From AC-51 sp963749895 (GTDB lineage: Bacteria > Actinomycetota > UBA4738 > HRBIN12), in assembly GCA_963749895.1 (NCBI GenBank), contig CAVVOG010000001.1:744001-808000 (forward strand): a stretch of 64,000 bases of DNA, read 5' to 3'. How positions within the stretch are numbered: position 1 is the first letter of the stretch; the number at the start of each line of letters is the position of its first letter. Positions 40,539 through 48,641 of this stretch are shown here, one piece after another. A program made the position numbers and the translations under genes. The notes under the pieces were generated by a model, which did no database searches, was not told the origin of the DNA, and saw nothing but the letters and a program-made list of their open reading frames with translations.

Positions 40539-41551
40539 GCGAGCCCATCACCGATCGCACACCGCGCGACGACGGCCTGTCGATGCCGGCGGAGTGGGCG
40601 CCGCACGAGGCGACCTTGATCGCGTGGCCGACGCACTCCCGCGACGACCTGTGGGGGGATCTCTTCGACGATGCCGCGCGCGAATACTCGACGGTGGCGA
40701 ACGCGATCGCCGACGCCGAGCCCGTGGTGATGATCGTCGACCCGACCCAGGTCGACGAGGCTCGGCCGTTCCTCTCGTCGAACGTCGAGCTGCTCCCGCT
40801 CCCGATCGACGACTCGTGGGTCCGCGACAGCGGCCCGATCGTCGTCACCGACGGGAACGGGCGTCGTGCGATGGTGGACTTCTCCTTCAACGGCTGGGGC
40901 GGCCGCTACCTCCCGTGCGACCGGGACGACGCTCTCCCGGCCGCGCTCGCCTCGCACTTCGGGATGCCCCGGTACGTGGCGCCCCTCGTCCTCGAGGGCG
41001 GCGCCATCACGGTCGACGGCGAAGGGACGCTCCTCACGACGGCGTCGTGCCTGCGGAACCCGAACCGCAACCCGGGCCGTTCGCCAGAGGAGATCGACCG
41101 GGTGCTCCGCGACTACCTCGGCGTGGACACGGTCCTGTGGTTCGCGCAGGGCTGGTCGGCGTCCCGCGACACCGACGGCCACATCGACGGCATCGCCCTG
41201 TTCACGCGCCCGGGTGAGCTGCTGCTGCTGAGCCCGTCGGATCCGGCCGATCCGGACCATCGGCTCTCTCTGGCGAACCGCGAGGTCCTGGCTACCACCC
41301 CTGACGCGAAGGGCCGCACGATCGAACCCGTCCCCCTCGATCCCGGACGACTCGTCGACATCCCCTACGCGAACGTCTACCTGGCCAACGGCCTCGCGAT
41401 CGTGCCCGGCGGCACGGCTTCCGACGAGGTCGCGAAGGAGCAGGTCGCGGCCGCGTTCCCCGATCGCGAGATCGCGCAGTTGCAGGCCCGCGCCCTCCAC
41501 GAGGGCGGCGGTGGTCCCCACTGCATCACGCAGCAGATCCCGCTCAGGTGA
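40535..41551 (+). CDS. aguA: Agmatine deiminase
   Basis: Converts agmatine to N-carbamoylputrescine in polyamine synthesis. The guanidino-group-modifying fold is clear: PAEWAPHEATLIAWP start, DDSWVRDSGP, FSFNGWGG, LEGGAI, DTDGHIDG, VPGGTASDE, and the catalytic Cys330 in GGGGPHCITQQ. 338 aa, matching the family length. Coupled by ATGA to the membrane peptide. No carbamoylputrescine amidase (aguB) adjoins. Its 3' end overlaps the convergent beta-helix gene by 8 nt. Confidence 0.95.
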   Translation: MSEPITDRTPRDDGLSMPAEWAPHEATLIAWPTHSRDDLWGDLFDDAAREYSTVANAIADAEPVVMIVDPTQVDEARPFLSSNVELLPLPIDDSWVRDSGPIVVTDGNGRRAMVDFSFNGWGGRYLPCDRDDALPAALASHFGMPRYVAPLVLEGGAITVDGEGTLLTTASCLRNPNRNPGRSPEEIDRVLRDYLGVDTVLWFAQGWSASRDTDGHIDGIALFTRPGELLLLSPSDPADPDHRLSLANREVLATTPDAKGRTIEPVPLDPGRLVDIPYANVYLANGLAIVPGGTASDEVAKEQVAAAFPDREIAQLQARALHEGGGGPHCITQQIPLR

Positions 41552-43166
41552 GCAGAGCCCCGAGCGCCACGAACGCCAGGTACACGATCGCCGCGCCGGC
41601 CGTGAACACCAGCCGGAGCTGCCGTGGGATCGGCGACCGCCCGAACGCGAAGTAGAGCAGCGGACCCACGAACGGCACCACGAGCACGATCAGCATCCAC
41701 CGCGCCCGATACGGGATCGCGACGCTCTCCTGGCGCATCAGGTCCCACATCGCCACCGCCACCCACGACACGTAGATCACGAACGGCAGCAGGTACCCGT
41801 ACAGCCCCAGCAGCATCGACCCCCACGAGGTCGAGATCGGCATGCCCATCAGCGTCGGCTCCTTCGCCACCTCGGGCCCGGATGCCGGCGTGATCGCGTC
41901 GACGGGGCGGATGTCGTACGTGCCGGGAACGGTCTCATCGGGGATCGAGGGCCGCGGCGGCGCTCCCTCCGGGTCGGGCATCGTGGGTTGCGGTCCGGGG
42001 ATCGGCTGATCCCGGTAGTCGGGCAGCGGCCCGTCGGCCAGCAGCCTCGGTCCCAGCACGGTCCACGGCGCGATCGCGCCGCCGCCGGCCGCGTTCGCGC
42101 GGAACCCGTCGCACGCGAACAGCGCCTGGATCGCTGGTGGGCTGCTCGTGGTGGCCTCGTTGCCCGCGAAGCAGTCCCCCCCGGCGGTCGGGCCGGCCAG
42201 GGCCAGGTCCGCGACGCCGCTCCGTCGCACGACGTTGTCGCGGACCGCGTTGTCGCCGGTCGGCCAGAAGCGCTCGTCGGGCGTCGGGATCAGCACGATC
42301 CCGTAGTTGGGGTGGTCCTCGACGAGGTTCCCGGTGATCAGGTTCTCGAGACCGCCGGACACGATGATCCCGTTGCCGAACGCAGGCGCCCACTCCCTCG
42401 ACTTCATCGGGGCGTCCTCGTACGCGTTGTCGTGGACGTGGTTGCCGGCGATCAGCGTGTCGCGCTGGGGCGCTGCCGGCTCCGAGTCGAGCGTGTTCGG
42501 CACGATCCCGGCCGCGTTGTCACGCCACTCGCTGTTCACGATCGAGAGGTTCCCCCCCGCGTTCGTCCCGGAGTAGCCGAGCAGGTTGTGCTCGGCCAGC
42601 ACGTCGTCGATCACGGCGTCGCACGGGTAGCAGCCCCCGATGGAGAAGCCCGAGTGCGGCGATCCGCTCGCGTAGGAGTGCTCGAACCGCCCGTACCGCG
42701 ACGCGAACGCGTAGATCCCGCGGTCGCCGTTGTTGTGGGCCGTCACGTAGGACGCGCGATAGCCGAACACCCCCGTCCAGGACACGCCGTTCAACAGGTA
42801 GTTGCGCGTCGTCAGGTTCTCGACCACCACCCCGTCGGCCTCGATCACCGCGATCCCGTTCGCCAGCTCGAACCCGCCGTCGAGGATCGTCTCGTTCCTG
42901 TCGAGCCCCCGGATCGTCAGGTATGGGACCTTCACGGTGAGCGACTCGCGGTAGACACCGGGATCGACCAGGACCATCCCGCCGGGCTCGGATCGGTCGA
43001 CCGCTTCCTGGATCGTCGGCGCATCGGACGGGACCCGCACCACGTCGCCGAACCCGCCGGGCACGGGCTCCCGGCCGGGACCAACGTGCTGCGCGGAGGC
43101 GCGCGGCGGGGCGGTCAAGACGAGGGCTCCGAGCAGGAGCACGATCGCGGGAACCCGTCGCATCAT
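41544..43166 (-). CDS. Exported parallel beta-helix protein with C-terminal membrane (PLDc_N-like) domain
   Basis: A 540-aa protein. Signal peptide (to about 26), then VRVPSDAPTIQEAVDRSEPG leading into a right-handed parallel beta-helix (about 45-340) of the NosD/pectate-lyase type with repeating short strands such as NGIAVIEADGVVVENLTTR, DRGIYAFASRYGRFEHSYAS and NGIIVSGGLENLITGNLVE. After a Pro-rich linker (350-430) there are three TM helices (435-540) typical of PLDc_N domains. Catalytic residues of polysaccharide lyases are not evident. TAGCGT lies 8 nt before ATG 43166. Possible glycan binding at the cell surface. Confidence 0.8.
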   Translation of the reverse strand: MMRRVPAIVLLLGALVLTAPPRASAQHVGPGREPVPGGFGDVVRVPSDAPTIQEAVDRSEPGGMVLVDPGVYRESLTVKVPYLTIRGLDRNETILDGGFELANGIAVIEADGVVVENLTTRNYLLNGVSWTGVFGYRASYVTAHNNGDRGIYAFASRYGRFEHSYASGSPHSGFSIGGCYPCDAVIDDVLAEHNLLGYSGTNAGGNLSIVNSEWRDNAAGIVPNTLDSEPAAPQRDTLIAGNHVHDNAYEDAPMKSREWAPAFGNGIIVSGGLENLITGNLVEDHPNYGIVLIPTPDERFWPTGDNAVRDNVVRRSGVADLALAGPTAGGDCFAGNEATTSSPPAIQALFACDGFRANAAGGGAIAPWTVLGPRLLADGPLPDYRDQPIPGPQPTMPDPEGAPPRPSIPDETVPGTYDIRPVDAITPASGPEVAKEPTLMGMPISTSWGSMLLGLYGYLLPFVIYVSWVAVAMWDLMRQESVAIPYRARWMLIVLVVPFVGPLLYFAFGRSPIPRQLRLVFTAGAAIVYLAFVALGALLT

Positions 43167-43174
43167 CGGCGCGG

Positions 43175-43228
43175 ACGCTAGCACGCGCCGAGTGAGCGCC
43201 CGGTCGCTGCCCTCGTTGGTGGGATAGT
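43175..43228. promoter_or_regulatory. Divergent leaderless -10 pair (TAGCGT minus, GATAGT plus)
   Basis: TAGCGT on the minus strand (43180-43175) is 8 nt from ATG 43166; GATAGT on the plus strand (43223-43228) is 7 nt from GTG 43236, which supports that start rather than GTG 43227. Confidence 0.45.
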
Positions 43229-43235
43229 GGCCGGC

Positions 43236-44642
43236 GTGACCCCCGAACGGCTGACGAGTCTCGACGCGAGCTTCCTCTACCTCGAGACGCCCGTGATGCA
43301 CATGCATGTCGCGGGCGTGTCCGTGGTCGGGCCCAGGGCGGACGGGCCCCTCACCTACGAAGACGTCCAGCGGGTGGTCGAGGCACGGATGCACCTGGCG
43401 CCGCGCCTGCGTCAGCGCGTGTTGCCTGTGCCCGGGAACCTGGCACGACCGCTGTGGGCCGACGACGAGCGGTTCGACCTCGATTTCCACCTCCGACGCG
43501 CGGCGATCCCGTCGCCCGGTGGGCGCCTGCAGCTGGAGCGCGCCGTCGGCCGGGTGCTCTCTCGCCCGCTCGACCGCTCGAAGCCGTTGTGGGAGCTCTA
43601 CGTGTTCGAGGGGCTCGAGGGCGGGCGGACCGCGGTGCTGCTGAAGATGCATCACGCCCTCGCGGACGGGATCGGCGGCATGCTGATCGGCTCGACGCTG
43701 TTCGACCTGGAGCCCGACGCGCCGCTCGGACCTCCCCCGAAGGAGACGTGGCGACCCCATCCGCTCCCGTCGCGTGACGACCTGGTCCGCGATGCCGCGC
43801 GCGAGATGGTCCTGCACCCCGCCGAGGCGATCGGGTACGCGGTACAGACGCCCGCGCGAGCTGCTGCCGCGATCCAGCGGACCCTGTCCGGCGTGGGGTC
43901 GGTCGCGGGGATGGGCGTGACGCCGCCGGGACCGTTCGACGGGCAGATCGGGCCGGCGCGGCGTTTCGGGACCGCGGAGGCGTCGTTCGAGCGGTTCAGG
44001 GCGATCAAGTCGACGCTGGGTGGCACCGTCAACGACGTCGTGCTGACCGCCGTGGCGGAGGGATTGCACGAACTCCTCGCCGTGCGTGGCGAGCCGACGA
44101 AGGGCCGTCATCTCCGCGTGATGATCCCCGTCTCGGTCCGCTCGAAGGCCGAACGCGGCGATGTCGGGAACCGGGTGGCTCCCGCGATCGTCGACGTCCC
44201 CGTCGGGCGGATGCAGCCGACGAGCCGCTTGGCCAAGGTCAGGAAGGCGACGGAGACACTGAAGTCCTCGCAGATGGCCGTGTCGGCTGACTCGATCATC
44301 GGGCTCGGCGCGTACGCGCCGCCGGCGCTTCACGCCATGGCCGCGCGGCTGATCTCGCGCGGACGGTGGTTCAACCTGGTCGTGTCGAACGTGCCGGCGC
44401 CGCAGGTACCCCTCTACATCGCCGGCGCGAAGCTCGAGGCGAACTACCCCGCGATGCCGCTCGGGGAGACGTCGGGGCTCTCGGTGGCGTGTACCTCGCT
44501 CGGCGGGACGATGGCCTTCGGGCTGACCGCGGACTGGGACAGCGTCCCCGACATCGACGTGCTGGCGCGTGGGATCGAGCACGGCGTCGACGCGCTCGAG
44601 ACCGCTGCGAAGGCGAAGCGTTCGCGGTCGGCCGCTACCTGA
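43236..44642 (+). CDS. Wax ester synthase/diacylglycerol acyltransferase (WS/DGAT)
   Basis: Makes neutral storage lipids from acyl-CoA and long-chain alcohols or diacylglycerol. It opens with the family N-terminus ERLTSLDASFLYLETP and has the catalytic HHxxxDG as KMHHALADGIGG (His139-His140, Asp144), plus the C-terminal VVSNVPAPQVPLYIAGA (the NVP motif) and NDVVLTAV. 468 aa, usual for the family. Start GTG 43236 is chosen from the GATAGT spacing. Typical of lipid-storing actinobacteria. Convergent with the hydrolase gene, 8-nt overlap. Confidence 0.93.
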   Translation: MTPERLTSLDASFLYLETPVMHMHVAGVSVVGPRADGPLTYEDVQRVVEARMHLAPRLRQRVLPVPGNLARPLWADDERFDLDFHLRRAAIPSPGGRLQLERAVGRVLSRPLDRSKPLWELYVFEGLEGGRTAVLLKMHHALADGIGGMLIGSTLFDLEPDAPLGPPPKETWRPHPLPSRDDLVRDAAREMVLHPAEAIGYAVQTPARAAAAIQRTLSGVGSVAGMGVTPPGPFDGQIGPARRFGTAEASFERFRAIKSTLGGTVNDVVLTAVAEGLHELLAVRGEPTKGRHLRVMIPVSVRSKAERGDVGNRVAPAIVDVPVGRMQPTSRLAKVRKATETLKSSQMAVSADSIIGLGAYAPPALHAMAARLISRGRWFNLVVSNVPAPQVPLYIAGAKLEANYPAMPLGETSGLSVACTSLGGTMAFGLTADWDSVPDIDVLARGIEHGVDALETAAKAKRSRSAAT

Positions 44643-45525
44643 TCTCCTCCGCGAACCAGTCGGCCACCTCCGAGAGCCATCGGCCCGGTGCCTCGAGCTG
44701 CGCGACGTGGCCGAGGTCGGGGAAGATCCGCCCGCGCCACGACGGGTAGCGGTCGAGCACCGCTTCCGCGTAGCTCGCCGGTACCAATCGATCGCGCCGC
44801 CCGTGCAGCAACAGCACGGGGCACCGCACGTTGTCGAGGGCACGGGCAGTCAGGTCCGGACGCCGGCCGAGCGCCAGGACCGAGCGGGTCGCCTGCTCGA
44901 AGGCGGTGACGGCACCTGGATCGTCCTGGTGCTCCCGGACGGCCTCGACGTGCAGCTGCGAGACGTCATCCGGGATCGAGTCGGGGTCGGCGGTCGTGAT
45001 CCGGAAACCCAGCCGGACGAGGCGTTCCGCATCCAGCGATCGGACGCGCGTCGTGGCGAGCGCGGTCCCCAGCACCGGGACGTCGTACAGGGCCAGGGCG
45101 GCCGCGAACGACGGATGCTGCCAGACGCGGCCCACCTTCGGCAGCGCCGGACTGGTGAGGACGAGCCCCGCCAAGGTCTCGGGAGCGACGGCCGCCTGCA
45201 GGATGCCGATCGCGCCGCCCATCGAGTTGCCCACCACGACCGTGGTGCCCGTGGCGAGGGTCCGGACGAAGCCGTCGAGGGTGCGGCGCAGATCCATCAC
45301 CCGGGCGCCTCGTCGGCCGAGCGGGGAGGCCCCGAACCCGGGGAGATCCAGCGCGAACACCTGCCCGAGGCCGGCGAGCCCCGGGGCGACCCGGATCCAG
45401 TTCTGGTGCAGGCCCCCGAGCCCGTGCACGAGCACGAACGAGGTCTCCGACGGTCCGTCCCATCGTCGGTACGCGACCGGCCCGTCGAGATCGATCCGCC
45501 TGAGCTCGGGGAGGTCGAGGCCCAT
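44635..45525 (-). CDS. Alpha/beta hydrolase (MhpC/BphD-like)
   Basis: A 296-aa hydrolase with a complete triad: oxyanion LVHGLGGLHQNW, nucleophile VVVGNSMGGAIGI (Ser about 102), acid HGRRDRLVP (Asp about 241), base DLGHVAQLEAP (His about 267). Length and motif spacing fit the MhpC/lipase-like group, so C-C or ester hydrolase activity is possible. TACGCT lies 6 nt before ATG 45525. Convergent with WS/DGAT, which may hint at lipid metabolism. Substrate unknown. Confidence 0.88.
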   Translation of the reverse strand: MGLDLPELRRIDLDGPVAYRRWDGPSETSFVLVHGLGGLHQNWIRVAPGLAGLGQVFALDLPGFGASPLGRRGARVMDLRRTLDGFVRTLATGTTVVVGNSMGGAIGILQAAVAPETLAGLVLTSPALPKVGRVWQHPSFAAALALYDVPVLGTALATTRVRSLDAERLVRLGFRITTADPDSIPDDVSQLHVEAVREHQDDPGAVTAFEQATRSVLALGRRPDLTARALDNVRCPVLLLHGRRDRLVPASYAEAVLDRYPSWRGRIFPDLGHVAQLEAPGRWLSEVADWFAEEIR

Positions 45526-45531
45526 GAGGCC

Positions 45532-45537
45532 AGCGTA
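45532..45537 (-). promoter_or_regulatory. -10 element TACGCT, leaderless
   Basis: Minus-strand TACGCT ends 6 nt before ATG 45525 of the hydrolase. Confidence 0.5.
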
Positions 45538-45634
45538 TCCGTCGGGCCAGCGTACGCCGGGAATGTTGCCCGGACCTGCGGCGTTGAACTGAGCGAAGGG
45601 GGACGCCGCATGGCGGATCTGCACGCCGGGGCTC

Positions 45635-45660
45635 GTGAACGGCTTCACAAGATCTTCACA
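45635..45660. promoter_or_regulatory. TTCACA direct repeat (11-bp period) plus GTGAA/TTCAC inverted repeat
   Basis: TTCACA at 45644-45649 and 45655-45660 repeats with an 11-bp period, as OmpR-class regulator sites do (the PhoP sites of actinobacteria have TTCAC repeats with this period). GTGAA (45635-45639) and TTCAC (45644-45648) also make an inverted repeat with a 4-nt gap. The cluster ends 10 nt before the -35 element of the sigma promoter. Confidence 0.4.
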
Positions 45661-45670
45661 CGGTCCCGGC

Positions 45671-45700
45671 TTTACAGATCCGAGGGTAACCCCCTACGAT
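45671..45700 (+). promoter_or_regulatory. Sigma factor gene promoter TTTACA-N18-TACGAT
   Basis: TTTACA (45671-45676) and TACGAT (45695-45700) are 18 nt apart, the best full -35/-10 pair in the window, and give a leader of about 140 nt before the coding start. Confidence 0.6.
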
Positions 45701-45845
45701 TGCGTCGAGCGGCTGAAGCGTTTCGGCTTCCGTGTGCCCTGAACCCGTCGGACGCTCGCGACGAACGAGGAACGACCCCGAGTTCCCGAGGACCGGTTCG
45801 ACACGCCCGCGTGTCGCGGCGGCCTCGAGGAGGAGAGTGATATCC

Positions 45846-46781
45846 GTGCCGGAGCCGGCGCGTCCCCTGGGGACCGACGATGCTGACGATCTTCGCCTCT
45901 ACCTGGAGGCGGCGGCCCGCGAGCCGCTGCTCACCAAGGAGGAAGAGGTGGAGCTCGCCATGACGATCGAGGGCGGCAAGGAGGCCGAGGAGCGCTTGCG
46001 CGCCGGCCGTCTGCGGTCCGAGAAGTCGATCGCGAAGGCGAGGGCCGACGTCCGCAAGGCGGAGGCCGCACGCCAGCGATTCATCATGGCGAACCTGCGT
46101 CTGGTCGTGTCCGTGGCCCGCAAGTACCAGGGCCAGGGCCTTCCCCTGCTCGACCTGATCCAGGAAGGCAACATCGGTCTGATGCGCGCCGTCGAGCTGT
46201 TCGACTGGCGCCGCGGGTTCAAGTTCTCCACGTACGCCACGTGGTGGATCCGCCAGGGCATCACGCGCGCGATCGCCGATCGTTCGCGCTCGATCCGTCT
46301 GCCCGTCCACATCCACGACCGCCTGCGCAAGCTGAACCGCACCCGGTTCCAGTTCGCGCAGTCGATGGGTCGCGAGCCCTCCCGCGAGGAGCTGGCGAAG
46401 GCCCTCGACACCACGGTCGAGGAGATCGACGACCTGACCGAGATGGGTCGCCGCGAGCCCCTGTCGCTGCAGTCGCCCGTCGGCGAGGACACCGAGCTCG
46501 GTGACCTGATCGAGGAGATCGACTCCGAGGCCGGGTTCAACGAGGTCGAGGACCAGCTACTGCGCGAGGAGATCGGCGACGCGGTCGACAAGGTGCTCGA
46601 CGAGCGCGAGCGCCATGTCGTGGCCCTGCGTTACGGGCTCGAGAACGGCCAGCCGCTCAGCCTGCGCGAGACCGGCAAGGTGCTCGGTCTGTCTGGTGAG
46701 CGCGTCCGCCTGATCGAGCGCGAGGCGCTGCGCAAGCTGCGCGACTCGAACCTGATCAACGCGGTGACGCTGGGCGGGTAG
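45846..46781 (+). CDS. Principal-type sigma-70 factor (group 1/2)
   Basis: About 311 aa, RpoD/HrdB-like without the long acidic region 1.1. Region 1.2: DDLRLYLEAAAREPLLTKEE; region 2: NLRLVVSVARKYQGQGLPLL, then GFKFSTYATWWIRQGITRAI; region 3: FAQSMGREPSREELAKALDT; region 4: RYGLENGQPLSLRETGKVL with SGERVRLIEREALRKLR. The region 2.4 and 4.2 helices are those of housekeeping factors, so it may be the primary factor or a stationary-phase group 2 factor. Start GTG 45846 sits 10 nt after an AGGAG; GTG 45837 (3 codons earlier) is the alternative. Followed by a UUCG hairpin terminator. Confidence 0.92.
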   Translation: MPEPARPLGTDDADDLRLYLEAAAREPLLTKEEEVELAMTIEGGKEAEERLRAGRLRSEKSIAKARADVRKAEAARQRFIMANLRLVVSVARKYQGQGLPLLDLIQEGNIGLMRAVELFDWRRGFKFSTYATWWIRQGITRAIADRSRSIRLPVHIHDRLRKLNRTRFQFAQSMGREPSREELAKALDTTVEEIDDLTEMGRREPLSLQSPVGEDTELGDLIEEIDSEAGFNEVEDQLLREEIGDAVDKVLDERERHVVALRYGLENGQPLSLRETGKVLGLSGERVRLIEREALRKLRDSNLINAVTLGG

Positions 46782-46805
46782 CCTCCCGCGACGCCCGAGC
46801 GTCGA

Positions 46806-46829
46806 AGAGCCGGCCTTCGGGCCGGCTCT
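46806..46829. terminator. 10-bp hairpin with UUCG loop after the sigma factor gene
   Basis: AGAGCCGGCC (46806-46815), loop TTCG, GGCCGGCTCT (46820-46829). Perfect stem with an extra-stable tetraloop, 24 nt past the stop; no U-tract. Confidence 0.75.
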
Positions 46830-46907
46830 CGCGCGTTCACGGCCGGTCACCCGGCCTGCGGGCCCATCGGCCGTGTCGACGCTGCCCCGAAGGGGGAACC
46901 TAGAGAC

Positions 46908-46924
46908 AGGAGGTGATGCGCTTG
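46908..46924 (+). promoter_or_regulatory. Extended Shine-Dalgarno deciding a TTG start
   Basis: AGGAGGTGAT (46908-46917) matches the 16S 3' end over ten bases. From AGGAGG (ending 46913) the spacing to TTG 46922 is 8 nt, whereas GTG 46913 and ATG 46916 lie inside or too close to it and ATG 46934 is 20 nt away. Confidence 0.5.
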
Positions 46925-47578
46925 GCCTCGACCATGGGGGTGGTGCCGAGCGACGTCCAGATCGCCGCGCGCGACGCGACGCTTCCGGGCATCCTGTCCG
47001 TTCCCGATGAGCCGCTCGGCGTGGTGCTGTTCGCTCACGGGAGCGGCTCGAGCCGTCTCAGCGATCGGAACCGGATGGTCGCCGAGCGATTGGTCCGGAC
47101 GGGGTTCGCGACGCTGCTGTTCGACCTGCTCGACGAACGCGAAGCCGCGGACCGCTCTGCGGTGTTCGACATCCCGTTCCTGGCGACGCGTCTCGAGGAT
47201 GCGTCGCTCAACGTGCCGGCGCTGTTCGACGGGTGGCTCCCGGTGGGCTACTTCGGTGCGAGCACCGGGGGTGCCGCGGCCCTGTGGGCCGCCGCCGAAC
47301 TCGGTCCTCGGATCGGAGCCGTCGTGTCCCGCGGTGGACGTCCCGACCTCGCAGCCTCGCACCTCGCGCACGTCCGGGCGCCGACCCTGCTGATCGTCGG
47401 CGGCCGCGACGACGTGGTGCTCCAGCTGAACCGCGAGGCGCAGGCGAAGCTCCGGTGCACGAACGATCTCGACGTCGTGCCCGGCGCGACGCACCTGTTC
47501 GAGGAGCCTGGTGCGCTGGAGCGCGTGGCGGACCTCGCTGCGGGCTGGTTCCTCGCGCACCTGGGTCCGGCCGCCTAG
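46922..47578 (+). CDS. Dienelactone-hydrolase-type alpha/beta hydrolase
   Basis: A 218-aa hydrolase with HG loop VLFAHGSGSSRLSDRN, nucleophile YFGASTGGAAAL (Ser about 112), acid VGGRDDVV (Asp about 165) and base PGATHLFEE (His about 192), so a complete triad. Proteins of this group commonly sit beside or fused to phosphoribosyltransferase-like domains; none is adjacent here. TTG 46922 is preferred because of the extended Shine-Dalgarno; ATG 46916 and 46934 are alternatives. Tail-to-tail with the NUDIX gene, 4-nt overlap. Substrate unknown. Confidence 0.85.
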   Translation: MASTMGVVPSDVQIAARDATLPGILSVPDEPLGVVLFAHGSGSSRLSDRNRMVAERLVRTGFATLLFDLLDEREAADRSAVFDIPFLATRLEDASLNVPALFDGWLPVGYFGASTGGAAALWAAAELGPRIGAVVSRGGRPDLAASHLAHVRAPTLLIVGGRDDVVLQLNREAQAKLRCTNDLDVVPGATHLFEEPGALERVADLAAGWFLAHLGPAA

Positions 47579-48120
47579 CGACCGAGGTCGAGGGCGGCGC
47601 GGAGCAGGCCGATCTGGCTCATCGCGTCCTCGATCGTGCCGTCGAGGACCATCGCGAGCGCCTCGTCGAACGGCGTCCACCGGACCTCGATGTCCTCGGT
47701 CCCGTCGGGAGCGGCCTCGCCGTTGGTGACACCGGTGGCGAGGAACAACGTGCCGCGTTCGTCGCTGAAGGAGTCCTGCAGCGCGAAACGGCACAGCACG
47801 CGCCAGGTCGTCGCGGTCGCGCCGGTCTCCTCGCCGAGTTCGCGTTGGGCCCCGGCGAGCGGGTCCTCGTCGAAGGGGACGCCGCCCTCGGGCAGCTCCC
47901 AGGTCCGTTCGTCGAGGGGGTAGCGATGTTGCGACACGAGCGCGACGCGGCCCTCGTCGTCGATCGCCACGACGCCGACGGCGTGGGACTTCGGATGCAC
48001 GACGCCGTAGATCCCGGGGGCACCGTCGGGACGGACGACCTCGTCGTGCCACACCTCGAGCCAATCGTTCCCGTAGACCGTGCGGCGGGAGCGGCGGTCC
48101 CAGGGTCCGACGCGCGTCAT
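47575..48120 (-). CDS. NUDIX hydrolase (ADP-ribose pyrophosphatase-like)
   Basis: A 181-aa enzyme with a full Nudix box Gx5Ex7REUxEExGU: GGVPFDEDPLAGAQRELGEE then TGA. The N-terminal TVYGNDWLEVWHDEVVRPDG and HRYPLDERTWELPEGG are as in ADP-sugar pyrophosphatases. Typical reactions split ADP-ribose or similar nucleotide sugars. Last gene of an overlapping run plsC-MFS-lipoprotein-NUDIX (ATGA overlap), which has no obvious common substrate. Confidence 0.9.
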   Translation of the reverse strand: MTRVGPWDRRSRRTVYGNDWLEVWHDEVVRPDGAPGIYGVVHPKSHAVGVVAIDDEGRVALVSQHRYPLDERTWELPEGGVPFDEDPLAGAQRELGEETGATATTWRVLCRFALQDSFSDERGTLFLATGVTNGEAAPDGTEDIEVRWTPFDEALAMVLDGTIEDAMSQIGLLRAALDLGR

Positions 48121-48641
48121 GCGGGCTCTCGCTCGGGGACGCGGACCGCGCGGACGACGATGACGGCCAGGGTGGTGAGTGCGACGGCCGCGGCAAGGGC
48201 CAGGAGCCAGGCCGTCGGGGACGCGCCGGCGAGCGACCACGCCGAGGCGTCGCCGGAGAGGCCGGCTTCCCCGAGTTCCACCCGGACGATCCGCCAGTCG
48301 CCCGGCGAGCGAGCCTCGGCGATCGCGATCCCTTCGGTGACGTCGCCGTCGAGGTCGACGATCCGGAACGGGACGTCGGCACAACGCTCCTCACACATCT
48401 GCGACCCGAGATCGGTCCCGATCTCGATCTGATCGACCTGGCCGGGCTCGAGGTCCCGCCACTCCGCGATCACCTGCTCCGAGACCTCGTCGGGCGCGTA
48501 GAGGTCGGGACGGCCCGCGGCACCCTGGTTGAGCGACATGAGCCAGCGCTCGACGATCCCCTCGGGCCGCTCTGCCTCGGCGGAACACGCGACGAGGAGC
48601 GCGAGGAGCGCGAGGCCCAGCTGCAGGCGACGTGCCGTCAC
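48117..48641 (-). CDS. Lipoprotein with C-terminal membrane helix, unknown function
   Basis: A 174-aa protein. A lipobox (LLVACS, Cys about 18) ends the signal peptide, an extracytoplasmic domain follows (about 25-135, containing CEERC, a possible disulfide), and one TM helix (about 142-162) precedes the RAVRVPEREPA tail. A lipid anchor plus a C-terminal TM helix is unusual. Small similarity to secreted domains is not recognisable to me. Coupled by GTGA to the MFS gene and by ATGA to NUDIX. Confidence 0.75.
   Translation of the reverse strand: MTARRLQLGLALLALLVACSAEAERPEGIVERWLMSLNQGAAGRPDLYAPDEVSEQVIAEWRDLEPGQVDQIEIGTDLGSQMCEERCADVPFRIVDLDGDVTEGIAIAEARSPGDWRIVRVELGEAGLSGDASAWSLAGASPTAWLLALAAAVALTTLAVIVVRAVRVPEREPA

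Larger units (their letters stand above)
45538..45845. other. Long non-coding regulatory region upstream of the sigma factor gene
   Basis: About 310 nt without a credible gene, the largest such gap in the window. It holds a repeat cluster (45635-45660), a -35/-10 promoter (45671-45700) and a leader of about 140 nt. A 76-codon reading frame (45610-45840) crosses it but uses many codons that are rare here (ACA, AGA, CTA, CGA), so it is not taken as coding. Confidence 0.55.

Noticed and set aside
45644..45660. TTCACA repeats as DnaA boxes or an origin
   Set aside because: They do not match TTATCCACA-type boxes, and no dnaA, dnaN or gyr genes are near.
45610..45840. 76-codon frame before the sigma factor, ending in a GTGA overlap with GTG 45837
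   Set aside because: It crosses the promoter, is Arg-rich and uses codons rare in neighbouring genes (ACA, AGA, CTA, CGA); the overlap is probably chance.
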